A DNA stretch of 64,000 bases from Chitinophaga pinensis (GTDB lineage: Bacteria > Bacteroidota > Bacteroidia > NS11-12g > UBA955). The position numbers and the translations under genes were made by a program. The stretch spans positions 1-64,000 of the forward strand of contig CAMBXL010000009.1 of NCBI GenBank assembly GCA_945871905.1, read 5' to 3'. The notes under the pieces are model-generated. The model made no database searches. It was not told where the DNA came from and saw nothing but the letters and a program-made list of their open reading frames with translations. This document shows, in pieces, positions 1 through 8,901 of the stretch (its first letter is position 1; every line of letters starts with the position of its first letter).

Positions 1-1082
1 AAATCTCCATCCGCTAAGTTTGGATAGTAGTCAGAAGTTGCGTATGTTGTAGAATCATAAACATCCCAAGTCCATTCGTATGGTCCGTTTTCTGATAAAT
101 CAAATATTTTAACTGATTCGTATTGTTCGATTGTAGTACGTTCTGCAACGAAATCAATAATTGGAGTAGCTGTTGGCGCTTTTAATGTTAAACATTTTAC
201 GATACTATCTCTACCTAAGCAGTTAGTGCTTCTTAATTTAACACATTTAGTACCTGGAGTAGTCCAAGTACCTGTTGCACCTGAAGTGGTTTTGTAATTT
301 GGATTAATACCACGTTGTTCAAATGAACCATCGTTATTGATATCCCAAGCATGTTCAGTGTATCCAACTTGATTGTTATTTATAAAAGTAACAACTGTTT
401 TTACCCAAGCATCTGTTGGTGCAATAAAATTAGCATTTACACTTGAAGGCAATACTAAGTTGATGCTGAAGTCAGTTGCTTCACCATAATACATTTGGTA
501 ACTAGTACAAGTATGACAACCAGTTGATTGGGAAATATTACCACCATATTGGTAATCTGATATTACTCTTAAACGAGTAGCACTTGGAGACACATTACAA
601 GGTATTCTAAAATTGATACCATTTAATGAACCAGGCATGTTATTTCCAGAAGTAGTATTCCAAGTTCCAAGATATTCGCCTGCATCAATAAAATCTTTAT
701 CATTATTAAAATCTATGTAAACACCCCATTTACCGTTATAGGTAGTACCATAATAATAGGAAGAAGAACTAGACTGGATATTGTATGTATTTCCAGCTGT
801 TAAATTAAAAGCATTGGAAGGACTGTTTGCCAATGAATACTCACCACCGCAGGTAGTAGTTCCATTGAATCCATCCGCTTTTCTGTTGTAAACAACATTA
901 GACCCTGCCGAAATTACGATTTGTTCAGCAGCAATAACGTAATTGGTGGATGACATCTGATAAGTGTAGCTATTGTGAGCGTTACACCAAGGCGATTGCG
1001 CGACCAGATTTGGAATTAACCCAAACAACATGACTAAGCATGCTAAGGTTAATTTTGTTAGATGAGTAATTAATTTATTCAT
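1..1082 (-). CDS. Secreted GEVED/PKD-domain protein, C-terminus beyond the left edge
   Basis: The frame is open from an ATG at 1082 to the window edge, so about 360 N-terminal residues are visible. Residues 1-29 are a signal peptide (hydrophobic core LTLACLVMLFGLIP, cleavage near LVAQ). Residues ~117-210 resemble a GEVED domain: GVYIDFNNDKDFIDAGE, then RLRVISDYQYGG and YYGEATDFSINL. Residues ~215-290 look like a PKD beta-sandwich (AWDINNDGSFEQRG, then TKCVKLRSTNCLGRDS). In Bacteroidota such proteins are usually large cell-surface or secreted T9SS cargos; the sorting domain would lie outside the window, so that part is inference. Substrate and function are unknown. Confidence 0.75.
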   Translation of the reverse strand, partial: MNKLITHLTKLTLACLVMLFGLIPNLVAQSPWCNAHNSYTYQMSSTNYVIAAEQIVISAGSNVVYNRKADGFNGTTTCGGEYSLANSPSNAFNLTAGNTYNIQSSSSSYYYGTTYNGKWGVYIDFNNDKDFIDAGEYLGTWNTTSGNNMPGSLNGINFRIPCNVSPSATRLRVISDYQYGGNISQSTGCHTCTSYQMYYGEATDFSINLVLPSSVNANFIAPTDAWVKTVVTFINNNQVGYTEHAWDINNDGSFEQRGINPNYKTTSGATGTWTTPGTKCVKLRSTNCLGRDSIVKCLTLKAPTATPIIDFVAERTTIEQYESVKIFDLSENGPYEWTWDVYDSTTYATSDYYPNLADGD

Positions 1083-1223
1083 ATTTATAAAATTATTTTT
1101 CAGGTTCAATAATAAATATAAATATTTCAAAAACAATATTTATTTTAATTTTTTTTGCAAAAACTTAAAATAATGACACTTTTTTTACAAAAATGCCCAT
1201 TCGGTAGACAAAATTGAAACTAT

Positions 1224-2294
1224 TTAGGCAACACCCATGTGTTTTAAATGTGAAACATGTGAGTTGATGGCTACCGCAACATTTTTATATTCGTTATAGG
1301 TGACATTATACTCTTTACAAACATCTTTAACTATTTTACTAATTTGAGGATAATGGATATGAGAAATATTAGGGAATAAGTGATGTTCAACTTGAAAATT
1401 CAATCCACCTGTAAACCAAGAAACGATTTTATTGTTAGTTGCAAAATTGGCGGTGGTTTTAAGCTGGTGTACAGCCCACTCATCTTGAACCTTACCCGTT
1501 GTTTCATCTGGTTTAGGAAATTGAGTACTTTCAACAGTGTGAGCCAATTGAAATACTAAACTAATAACAATACCGGTAAAGAAACCAAAAATCAAGAACC
1601 CAATAATCCACATTTTGAAACCTACAAAAATGATAGGAATAACTACAAATAATATTGCATGCAATGCTTTGAAAGCCCAAAATGTCAAATGATCATTCGT
1701 GGTTAATTTTTTTAATGGCATATTTCCAACCTTTTTGGTAAAATATTTCTCATAGTCGGTAAAAAATATCCAATATAGATATAGCAGAGAATAAGCTAAT
1801 GGAAAATATAAATACTGAAATTTATGTATTTTATATTTTTTTTGACTTTCGCACAATCTTAGAAAAGGACGGGCATCAATATCATCATCAACACCATCGA
1901 TATTTGTAAATGTATGGTGAACAACGTTATGCTTTGTCTTCCACATAAAAACATTTGCCCCTAATATATTAAGTGACATCCCGGCTAATTCATTTAACCA
2001 TTTTTTGTTACTAAAACTGCCATGAGCACCATCGTGCATGATATTAAAACCAATAGCAGCTGTTGCTAAGCCTAGTAATAAACATTCAGCAAATAAAACA
2101 ATCCAATTAGGTGATGTAAAAAACACTAAATGAATGTAAGTTGCAATTAAAGTTGAGAAAATAATAATTGCTTTAGTGTATAACTTAGCATTACCGGTTG
2201 GTTTTGCTTTAATTTCTTCAAAGTAGTGATTAATTCTTTTTCTTAATTCAGAATGAAAAGAATTAGTAGGATTTAAAAACTTAGGTATTACCAT
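1224..2294 (-). CDS. Membrane fatty-acid (acyl-CoA/acyl-lipid) desaturase
   Basis: 356 residues with the three histidine clusters of the membrane di-iron desaturases: HDGAH at 87-91, HNVVHH at 122-127 and QVEHH at 301-305. The QxxHH form of the last box is typical of front-end (delta-5/delta-6-like) and related acyl-lipid desaturases, but no N-terminal cytochrome b5 domain is present, so an external electron donor is needed. Four or so hydrophobic segments lie at ~40-80 and ~200-250. It would introduce a double bond into membrane acyl chains, probably for fluidity control. It is transcribed alone from a promoter 17-24 bases upstream. The family is secure; regiospecificity cannot be read from the sequence. 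Confidence 0.88.
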   Translation of the reverse strand: MVIPKFLNPTNSFHSELRKRINHYFEEIKAKPTGNAKLYTKAIIIFSTLIATYIHLVFFTSPNWIVLFAECLLLGLATAAIGFNIMHDGAHGSFSNKKWLNELAGMSLNILGANVFMWKTKHNVVHHTFTNIDGVDDDIDARPFLRLCESQKKYKIHKFQYLYFPLAYSLLYLYWIFFTDYEKYFTKKVGNMPLKKLTTNDHLTFWAFKALHAILFVVIPIIFVGFKMWIIGFLIFGFFTGIVISLVFQLAHTVESTQFPKPDETTGKVQDEWAVHQLKTTANFATNNKIVSWFTGGLNFQVEHHLFPNISHIHYPQISKIVKDVCKEYNVTYNEYKNVAVAINSHVSHLKHMGVA

Positions 2295-2310
2295 TAAAAT
2301 ATTAAAGGTG

Positions 2311-2318
2311 CAAAGATA
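2311..2318 (-). promoter_or_regulatory. Bacteroidota -7 promoter element for the desaturase gene
   Basis: TATCTTTG matches TAnnTTTG exactly and lies 17 bases before the ATG at 2294, implying a leader of only about 10 bases. No good -33 TTG at the usual 19-21 base spacing was seen. Confidence 0.6.
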
Positions 2319-2438
2319 ATATCTTTTAGTTCAAAAAAAGATGGTTTTACCATAAATAAGGTGATCTTAATCATATTTATCTGTAAAACAATCTGATAAT
2401 TTTCAATTCAACATACTTTTAAATACATAAAAAAAACC

Positions 2439-2446
2439 TAACTTTG
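2439..2446 (+). promoter_or_regulatory. -7 promoter element for the rluB-comF pair
   Basis: TAACTTTG, an exact TAnnTTTG match, ends 8 bases before the ATG at 2455. The transcript would be nearly leaderless. It diverges from the desaturase promoter about 120 bases away. Confidence 0.6.
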
Positions 2447-2454
2447 TAGATTAG

Positions 2455-3759
2455 ATGAAAAAAGATAATAAAGACCTTTTTGATGGGCCAAAAAAGAATC
2501 GTACGGATGAAAAAAAACCTTCTGAAAAGGAGGATAAAAAAAGAAATTTTGATAATGACGATTTAAGTTTCAAGGTTAAGTTTATTCCTAACTCAAACGA
2601 AAATAAAACTGATTCGTTTAAGCCCAACAATCGGAATTTTAATTCAGACAAAAAAAGTCCTTCTAATAAACCTTACTCAAAACCAAATGGTTCTTTTGAT
2701 GATAAAAGAACGCCAAGGTTTGATGAAAAAAAATCATTTCACAAACCTTTCACAAAATCTAATGAAAGAAATGACAGGAATGATAGAAAACCATACAACT
2801 CTAAAGGTGACAACAATAGATCCAACTTTTCTCAGCCAAGAGATAATGACAACTTCAAACCAAGAGAATCTTTTAAATTAGACCGTGAAGACGAATCTAA
2901 ACCATTTAAAAAACCATTTAAATTAGGATACGACCCTCAAGTGCCCTTAAAAAAACAATCATACCAATCTCGAATTTTTAAGGAAAGCAAACAACAAGAC
3001 AAAAAACAAGACAAAGTTATTGATTCAGATAACAGACTTAGACTTAATAAATACATAGCTCAGTCAGGTATTTGCAGTCGTAGAGAAGCAGACGATTTTA
3101 TTAAAAAAGGAAGTGTTACTGTAAACAATATAGTTATAAAAGAAATGGGGCATAAAGTTAATCCAGGCGACAATATTAAGTTCGAAGGAAAAACAATTTT
3201 ATCCGAACCATTTGTATACATATTAATGAACAAGCCCAAAGACTTTATTACAACAACCGAAGATGACAAAGGCAGAAAAACGGTTTTGGATTTATTGGTT
3301 GGAAAAGTCAATGAACGTGTATTTCCGGTTGGTCGGTTGGACAGAAATACGACAGGAGTTCTACTTATTACTAACGATGGTGAATTAACCCAAATACTAA
3401 CTCACCCATCCTATCAAATTAAAAAAGTATACCACGCCACATTAGATAAAAAAGTAAACCAATCTGATTTGGATAAACTTGTAGAGGGTATTGAATTGGA
3501 AGATGGTATTGTTCATGCAGATGCTGTTGCTTATGTTGAATCGGAGGACAAAAGACACGTGGGACTTGAGATACATTCCGGTAAAAACCACATTGTTAAA
3601 CGTATGTTTGAGCATTTAGGTTATGACGTTGAACGATTAGATAGAGTCAGTTTTGGAACTTTTACAAAGAAGGACTTGCCTCGCGGAAAATGGCGTTTTC
3701 TTACCAATTACGAATTAGCCTCCATCATGAAAATGAAAGATAAAGCAAGCAAACAATAA
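2455..3759 (+). CDS. rluB: RsuA/RluB-family rRNA pseudouridine synthase with long basic disordered N-terminus
   Basis: 434 residues. Residues ~192-250 are an S4 RNA-binding domain (RLNKYIAQSGICSRREADDFI). The catalytic domain follows, with the family signature GRLDRNTTGVLLITNDGEL; the nucleophilic Asp is D296. Residues 1-190 are low-complexity and rich in Lys, Asn, Asp, Ser and Arg, a charged tail common in Bacteroidota members that may hold RNA or ribosomes nonspecifically. It likely makes a pseudouridine in 23S rRNA (RluB type), but RluB, RluE, RluF and RsuA are hard to separate by eye. comF begins 6 bases downstream, so the two are co-transcribed. Confidence 0.85.
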   Translation: MKKDNKDLFDGPKKNRTDEKKPSEKEDKKRNFDNDDLSFKVKFIPNSNENKTDSFKPNNRNFNSDKKSPSNKPYSKPNGSFDDKRTPRFDEKKSFHKPFTKSNERNDRNDRKPYNSKGDNNRSNFSQPRDNDNFKPRESFKLDREDESKPFKKPFKLGYDPQVPLKKQSYQSRIFKESKQQDKKQDKVIDSDNRLRLNKYIAQSGICSRREADDFIKKGSVTVNNIVIKEMGHKVNPGDNIKFEGKTILSEPFVYILMNKPKDFITTTEDDKGRKTVLDLLVGKVNERVFPVGRLDRNTTGVLLITNDGELTQILTHPSYQIKKVYHATLDKKVNQSDLDKLVEGIELEDGIVHADAVAYVESEDKRHVGLEIHSGKNHIVKRMFEHLGYDVERLDRVSFGTFTKKDLPRGKWRFLTNYELASIMKMKDKASKQ

Positions 3760-3765
3760 TGATGT

Positions 3766-4470
3766 ATGTTTTTGTTTATCAAAAATGCAGTCAATAGTAT
3801 TCTAAACTTTTGTTTTCCAAGCCTTTGTTCTGGATGCAACACCATTCTATTTAACCAAGAACTTCACATTTGTCTTAAATGTCAGTTGAATTTACCAAAA
3901 ACAAATTTCAAAAGTCAAGACAACAATTATACTGCCAATATTTTTAAGGGAAGAATTCCTATTGAATATGCCAATAGTTATTTATATTTCAGAAAAAAAG
4001 GCATTGCTCAAAACCTAGTTCATCAAATTAAATATAAAAAAAACCTTGAGTTAGGTAAATATCTAGGACAACAATTTGGGTTGGATATTTTAGAACAAAT
4101 CAAAAATAATCCACCCGATATTATTACTTGTGTTCCCTTACACAAAAAGAAATTGAAATTAAGAGGGTACAATCAAAGTGAATCAATAGCTACAGGAATT
4201 TCAGAATCACTAAATATCCCCTTTAATCCTAGTATAATTCTTAAACAAACTAATTCCGATTCTCAAACCAAAAAAAGTAGATTTAATCGTTGGTTAAACG
4301 TAGATACGAAATTTATCTTAAACCCCTCTTTCGATATTAAAAACAAGCATATTTTAATTGTAGACGATGTTATAACAACGGGTGCTACTATTGAAACTTG
4401 TGGTCAATTAGTTTTAAGTCAGGAAAACACAAAAACAAGTTTTTTGAGCTTATGTCTTTCAACTCACTAA
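3766..4470 (+). CDS. comF: ComF-family phosphoribosyltransferase-like protein
   Basis: 234 residues. The N-terminus has a four-cysteine zinc-binding module (CFPSLCSGC...ICLKCQ). The C-terminus is a type I phosphoribosyltransferase fold with the PRPP-binding loop ILIVDDVITTGAT at ~197-209. ComF proteins support natural transformation and single-strand DNA handling in several bacteria; the catalytic substrate is unsettled. The start at 3766 is forced by an in-frame stop 6 bases upstream, just after the rluB stop. The operon seems to end here, since a separate promoter-like element precedes the next gene. Confidence 0.85.
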   Translation: MFLFIKNAVNSILNFCFPSLCSGCNTILFNQELHICLKCQLNLPKTNFKSQDNNYTANIFKGRIPIEYANSYLYFRKKGIAQNLVHQIKYKKNLELGKYLGQQFGLDILEQIKNNPPDIITCVPLHKKKLKLRGYNQSESIATGISESLNIPFNPSIILKQTNSDSQTKKSRFNRWLNVDTKFILNPSFDIKNKHILIVDDVITTGATIETCGQLVLSQENTKTSFLSLCLSTH

Positions 4471-4478
4471 AAAATATG

Positions 4479-4486
4479 TATATTCG
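4479..4486 (+). promoter_or_regulatory. Variant -7 element (TAnnTTCG) before the Calx-beta gene
   Basis: TATATTCG lies 15 bases before the ATG at 4502. The TTCG ending also appears before other genes here (38585-38592, 55999-56006), so it may be an accepted variant of TAnnTTTG. Confidence 0.4.
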
Positions 4487-4501
4487 CAAATCCATTTTTA
4501 T

Positions 4502-7500
4502 ATGAAAAAACAAATAACTCTCCTTTTATTGTGTTCTTTTACCGCGTTTTTATTTGGTCAAAAGCCTCAACTTTCACAACAATTCAACATAGACAAACTG
4601 CCTCAATATTGTGGTTCTACAGGATCCTCTTCTGCAGATTCTAGCCGATTACCTATTTTATTTAGAGCCTCATTATCGGGATTAAACCCAGGTTCTACTT
4701 ACAAATATTTTGTAAGATTTATTTCATTGTCTGACACAGGTAATGTTAATTCAACTGGAGCAGGTAACCCAATATTTTTCAAAAACGGCAATTGGACGAG
4801 CACAAACGCGCCTCATTTAGATTCCGCAGGTAGACATGATACAGTAAGTTTAACTACTGGGCCTATGCTTGAATCTTGGTTTGGTGCTTTTTACAACAAT
4901 GACAGCAGATTTACTCCAGGAAAATACATTTATCCAATCTTTGTATTACAAGAAATTGGTTCAACTGACATCATCAAATTATGTATTCCAGATTCAATCA
5001 AAGTTCTTGGCTTTTCTCCAAATTCTGGCACAAATAATGGAAGTGCCATTTGGGGTAGCTCTTCAATTGCTCAAAAAAACTTCGTTTTATTGTATGACAA
5101 CACAAGTGGTGTATCTAGCAGGCCACTAACAATTACTTACACTGAAAATGAAGGATTGAACAATTCAAACACACAAAACCATTACACTAATTTGGTAAAC
5201 GGCAAAACAGGTAATTGGGGGACTATTATACCAAATACATTGAGCAATGGTGTTAGAAGAATAGAAAGTAAAGCCTTTAATAATACCATAATATTTGCAA
5301 ATATTGAATCTGACGGAATATGGGGATTGGATTCAACCATTAACCCAAGAAAAGGATATAGACCTATTTCTATCAAAAATGACAATGCGCCTTTGAGAAG
5401 TCCTGAAATTGAATTTATTTCTTCTGCGGTCAACTTAAATGAGGGAGTTGGAATAGCAAAATTATTGGTTAGAAGAAGATTCGGAAATCACGATTCTACT
5501 AAAGTATTTGCTAACTATTTTGTTGGATCTGCCACACCTAATGTTGATTTCACCAATTTAAATGGCAATCCACTCTTTGTTCGTCCTTATGGAACTGTAA
5601 TTGACACCTTACGCATTCAAATAAAAAATGATTCTTTGTCTGAAGGCACCGAAAATGCTAACTTTAGACTTACAAATTCTACCAATGCTATTATAAACAA
5701 TTTGGCTAACTCAATTCAAATGAATATCATTGACAATGACATCCCTACTTATCGTTTTGCTAAAAATGGGGCGGTTGTGAATGAAGACAATGGTTTATTG
5801 AGTGTTAAATTGAAAGTTGATTTTGGAAGTATAAATCCGTCTACTGTTCGTGTTGTTGTTAAACGAAGAGCTGATAGCACATTTATTCCAAGTGAATTCA
5901 GACTAGGCAATAGCAATAGAGACACAACTATCCAATTTAATGGTGGCAAGGTTTCAGATAGTATTAGTTTTAAAATAAATATCATTAACGATCTGACTCC
6001 TGAAAGATTCAATGACACTATCGTTTTTGCATTAAGAAACCCAAGCAATCCAGGCAGTATTGGCAGAGACTCTTTGTTTACCCTTGTAATCAGAGATGAT
6101 GACACTCCTCCTACCTTTAATTTTGAATTTTCTAAAATTACAGTTCAAGAAAATGTGGGCACGGTCAATGTAAAAATCAAAAAAACTGGAAGAAATAAAA
6201 ACCCAAGTGACTTTATCATTTCACACTATTCATTAACATCAACTGCAACTGATGGCAGTGACTTTAATTATTCTACACAAATTATCACTTCCGATGTTAA
6301 CGATTTAGATACCTCCGTAAACATTACTATTGTCAATGATAACAATAGAGAATTTACCGAAACAGCATTGTTTGTTATCCGTCCAAGTTTTAATGTAAGA
6401 ATAGGCAAACCTGACACATTACAAGTTATCATTAATGATGATGATATTGCCAACTATAATATTTCAAGAGTTACAAGCACAAAGGCACCAAACAATCTAG
6501 TTGATAGTATTGGTACAAAATGTGGTTTAAGAGGTGTTGTATATGGAACTAACTTGAGTACATTAGGACTTGAATTTACATTAATAGACCCTACAGGGGG
6601 CATTCAAGTTGTTAATTCTAACACAAAAAACTACAGTGTTACAGAAGGAGATAGTATTTTCGTTATTGGACGTATTGCACAAGTTAACGGAATGGCTAGA
6701 ATTACAGCATTAGATACAATTATTAGACTAGCTTCGTCTAGAACGTTAAGAAATGCTTCTGTAGTTTCTTCATTAAACGAGTCTACAGAATCTAGATTTG
6801 TTAGGTTCAATTTAGTTAAATTAGCTAACCCTTCCCTTTGGCCAACAGCGGCACTTGCAAACAACACTCAAGTCACATTAAAAGTGTTAACACAATCTGA
6901 TTCTTTTGATTTGGTAATTGATAGTGAAACTGACATTGATGGTAAAACAGCACCAGCAGGATTTTTCAACCTAAGTGGAATAGGGTTCCAAAATGACGCA
7001 ACGAGTCCTTTCAATTCAGGTTATTCAATTAAACCAAGACGATTTACTGATTTCCAACAATTAAATGCACCTATTTTTAGCTTTACACCTTCAGCTTCAT
7101 TAGCCATTGAGAACAGAGACAGTTCAGAAGGTTTTACTTTACAGTGTGCTAACATAGTTAACAACCAACAAATTAGTTTGGAAATTAAAGGGGGAACTGC
7201 AACAAGAAATACCGATTACCAATCGAACCAAAATCGTTTATTTATCCTTACACCAAGCAAACCAAGTGTCAATATCAAAATAAAATTAATTGACGATGCT
7301 ATTGTTGAGGCTCCAGAAACTATCATTTTTGTAATTCGTGGCAATCAATGGGGGACTTTAGTTGGTGCAGATAGTATTCAAACCATTACTATTGTTGATG
7401 ATGAATCTACTAACATCGCTTTAAATGAATTGAGCGCAAAAACAAAACTATACCCTAACCCAACTTTAAATCAATTTAATATTGAAACTACAGAAACTAT

Positions 7501-7669
7501 CAACAGTATCGAAGTTTTGGATATTACAGGCAAACAAATATTTGTTGATTCAAAGGTAGATTCTAAAGAATACCAATCAAAATCATTAGAATTAAACAAT
7601 GGTGTTTATATCATAAAAATTAAAACAGATTTAGGTTCATTCACTAAGCAATTAATGATAAAACACTAA
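4502..7669 (+). CDS. Large Calx-beta repeat protein with T9SS sorting domain
   Basis: 1055 residues. A signal peptide (MKKQITLLLLCSFTAFLFGQ) is followed by a poorly recognised N-terminal region. Several Calx-beta-like modules span ~300-650 and ~860-960, each closing with a D/N-rich strand such as IIDNDIPTY, VIRDDDTPP, IINDDDIAN or TIVDDESTN. At ~670-830 lies a region resembling an OB-fold (LGLEFTLIDPTGGIQVV...VIGRIAQVNGMARI), as found in secreted Bacteroidota proteins. The last ~75 residues are a type A sorting domain (LYPNPTLNQFNIE...NGVYIIKIKT), so export to the cell surface by T9SS is expected. Likely a Ca-binding adhesin or scaffold. The next gene starts within its stop codon (TAATG). Confidence 0.85.
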   Translation: MKKQITLLLLCSFTAFLFGQKPQLSQQFNIDKLPQYCGSTGSSSADSSRLPILFRASLSGLNPGSTYKYFVRFISLSDTGNVNSTGAGNPIFFKNGNWTSTNAPHLDSAGRHDTVSLTTGPMLESWFGAFYNNDSRFTPGKYIYPIFVLQEIGSTDIIKLCIPDSIKVLGFSPNSGTNNGSAIWGSSSIAQKNFVLLYDNTSGVSSRPLTITYTENEGLNNSNTQNHYTNLVNGKTGNWGTIIPNTLSNGVRRIESKAFNNTIIFANIESDGIWGLDSTINPRKGYRPISIKNDNAPLRSPEIEFISSAVNLNEGVGIAKLLVRRRFGNHDSTKVFANYFVGSATPNVDFTNLNGNPLFVRPYGTVIDTLRIQIKNDSLSEGTENANFRLTNSTNAIINNLANSIQMNIIDNDIPTYRFAKNGAVVNEDNGLLSVKLKVDFGSINPSTVRVVVKRRADSTFIPSEFRLGNSNRDTTIQFNGGKVSDSISFKINIINDLTPERFNDTIVFALRNPSNPGSIGRDSLFTLVIRDDDTPPTFNFEFSKITVQENVGTVNVKIKKTGRNKNPSDFIISHYSLTSTATDGSDFNYSTQIITSDVNDLDTSVNITIVNDNNREFTETALFVIRPSFNVRIGKPDTLQVIINDDDIANYNISRVTSTKAPNNLVDSIGTKCGLRGVVYGTNLSTLGLEFTLIDPTGGIQVVNSNTKNYSVTEGDSIFVIGRIAQVNGMARITALDTIIRLASSRTLRNASVVSSLNESTESRFVRFNLVKLANPSLWPTAALANNTQVTLKVLTQSDSFDLVIDSETDIDGKTAPAGFFNLSGIGFQNDATSPFNSGYSIKPRRFTDFQQLNAPIFSFTPSASLAIENRDSSEGFTLQCANIVNNQQISLEIKGGTATRNTDYQSNQNRLFILTPSKPSVNIKIKLIDDAIVEAPETIIFVIRGNQWGTLVGADSIQTITIVDDESTNIALNELSAKTKLYPNPTLNQFNIETTETINSIEVLDITGKQIFVDSKVDSKEYQSKSLELNNGVYIIKIKTDLGSFTKQLMIKH

Positions 7670-8337
7670 TGTCCTCTTTTTTAAATGAAGCTTTTCGCAA
7701 GTTCTTTATAGAACTTGCGAAAAACAATCATAAAGATTGGTTTGATTTAAACAGAGAACGTTATTATGATGAAGTTAAAAAACCTTTTGAAACTATTGTT
7801 AATGAGCTCATTGCTCAATTATGTAAAACCGAAGATTTAGGTCAGATAGAGGCCAAAGATTGTATTTTTAGAATTAACCGAGACATTCGCTTTAGCAAAG
7901 ACAAAACCCCTTACAAACTTCATTTATCTGCCGCTATTTCTAAATACGGCAAAAAGGACTTTGAAAATCCTGGCTTCTATTTCGAAATTGGACCTGAATA
8001 CATTAATATCTATTCAGGCATTTATCAGCCAAGCAAAATCAGTTTAAATAACATTAGACAATACATCAGCAAATACCACAAAGAATTGGATGCATTATTG
8101 TCAAACCAAAAGTTTAAAACAAACTTCGGAAACATTCAGGGTGAAAAAGCAAAAAGAGTTCCTAGTGATATAAGCAACACTCATTCACTATTATTTAATA
8201 AACAATTTTACATACACCATCAAATAGAGACTAAAAATTTAATAGACAAAGAGATTGTTAATTACTTAGTTTCTATATACAAATCGGCTCAACCCATCAA
8301 TCAATTTTTAAAACAAGCAATAGATTATGACAGTTAA
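7669..8337 (+). CDS. DUF2461 (TIGR02453) family protein
   Basis: 222 residues with the DUF2461 hallmarks: FFIELAKNNHKDWFDLNRERYYDEVKKPF at the N-terminus (positions ~11-40) and IFRINRDIRFSKDKTPYK near ~66-83, then the PGFYFEI core. The biochemical role is unknown. The ATG shares one base with the upstream stop (TAATG), suggesting translational coupling, and the last 11 bases overlap marC. No signal peptide or membrane segment, so it is cytosolic. Confidence 0.85.
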   Translation: MSSFLNEAFRKFFIELAKNNHKDWFDLNRERYYDEVKKPFETIVNELIAQLCKTEDLGQIEAKDCIFRINRDIRFSKDKTPYKLHLSAAISKYGKKDFENPGFYFEIGPEYINIYSGIYQPSKISLNNIRQYISKYHKELDALLSNQKFKTNFGNIQGEKAKRVPSDISNTHSLLFNKQFYIHHQIETKNLIDKEIVNYLVSIYKSAQPINQFLKQAIDYDS

Positions 8338-8899
8338 CCTAAACGAGATTATAACCGTAACATTTACTTTATTTGCTGTTATTGACATTATTGGTTCGGT
8401 TCCTGTCATTATCAATCTAAGAGAGAAAATAGGTCATATCCAATCAGAGATTGCAACACTTGTAGCGGGATTATTAATGGTTGCTTTCTTTTTGGTAGGC
8501 GAAAAATTCTTAGGTTTATTAGGAATCGATTTAGCCTCTTTTGCTTTAGCGGGTTCAGTTGTAATTTTTATAATAGGAATGGAAATGGTATTGGGAAGGG
8601 ATTTTTTCAAAACCGACCCAGATGCAAAGTCGGGAAGTATCGTTCCTATTGCATTTCCAATTATTGCAGGTAGTGGAACATTAACTACAATTATGTCATT
8701 AAAATCTCAGTTTGAATCTATTAATATATTTTTAGGCATATTAATTAATTTAATTATAATCTACATTGTATTAAAATCAACTAAGTTGATTGAGAGAATA
8801 CTTGGAAAAGGGGGTTTACTAGTTATTAGAAAATTCTTTGGTGTTATCTTGATAGCAATTGCAGTCAAAATATTTAAAACCAACTTGAATCTTAATTAA
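8327..8899 (+). CDS. MarC-family integral membrane protein
   Basis: 190 residues with about six hydrophobic segments, the length and pattern of the MarC/YhgN family: FTLFAVIDIIGSVPVIINL near the N-terminus, and the conserved PIAFPIIAGSGTLTTIMSL around ~103-121. The natural substrate is not established despite old links to multidrug resistance. The start overlaps the DUF2461 gene by 11 bases. It converges on infB with only two bases between the stop codons. Confidence 0.85.
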   Translation: MTVNLNEIITVTFTLFAVIDIIGSVPVIINLREKIGHIQSEIATLVAGLLMVAFFLVGEKFLGLLGIDLASFALAGSVVIFIIGMEMVLGRDFFKTDPDAKSGSIVPIAFPIIAGSGTLTTIMSLKSQFESINIFLGILINLIIIYIVLKSTKLIERILGKGGLLVIRKFFGVILIAIAVKIFKTNLNLN

Positions 8900-8901
8900 A
8901 A

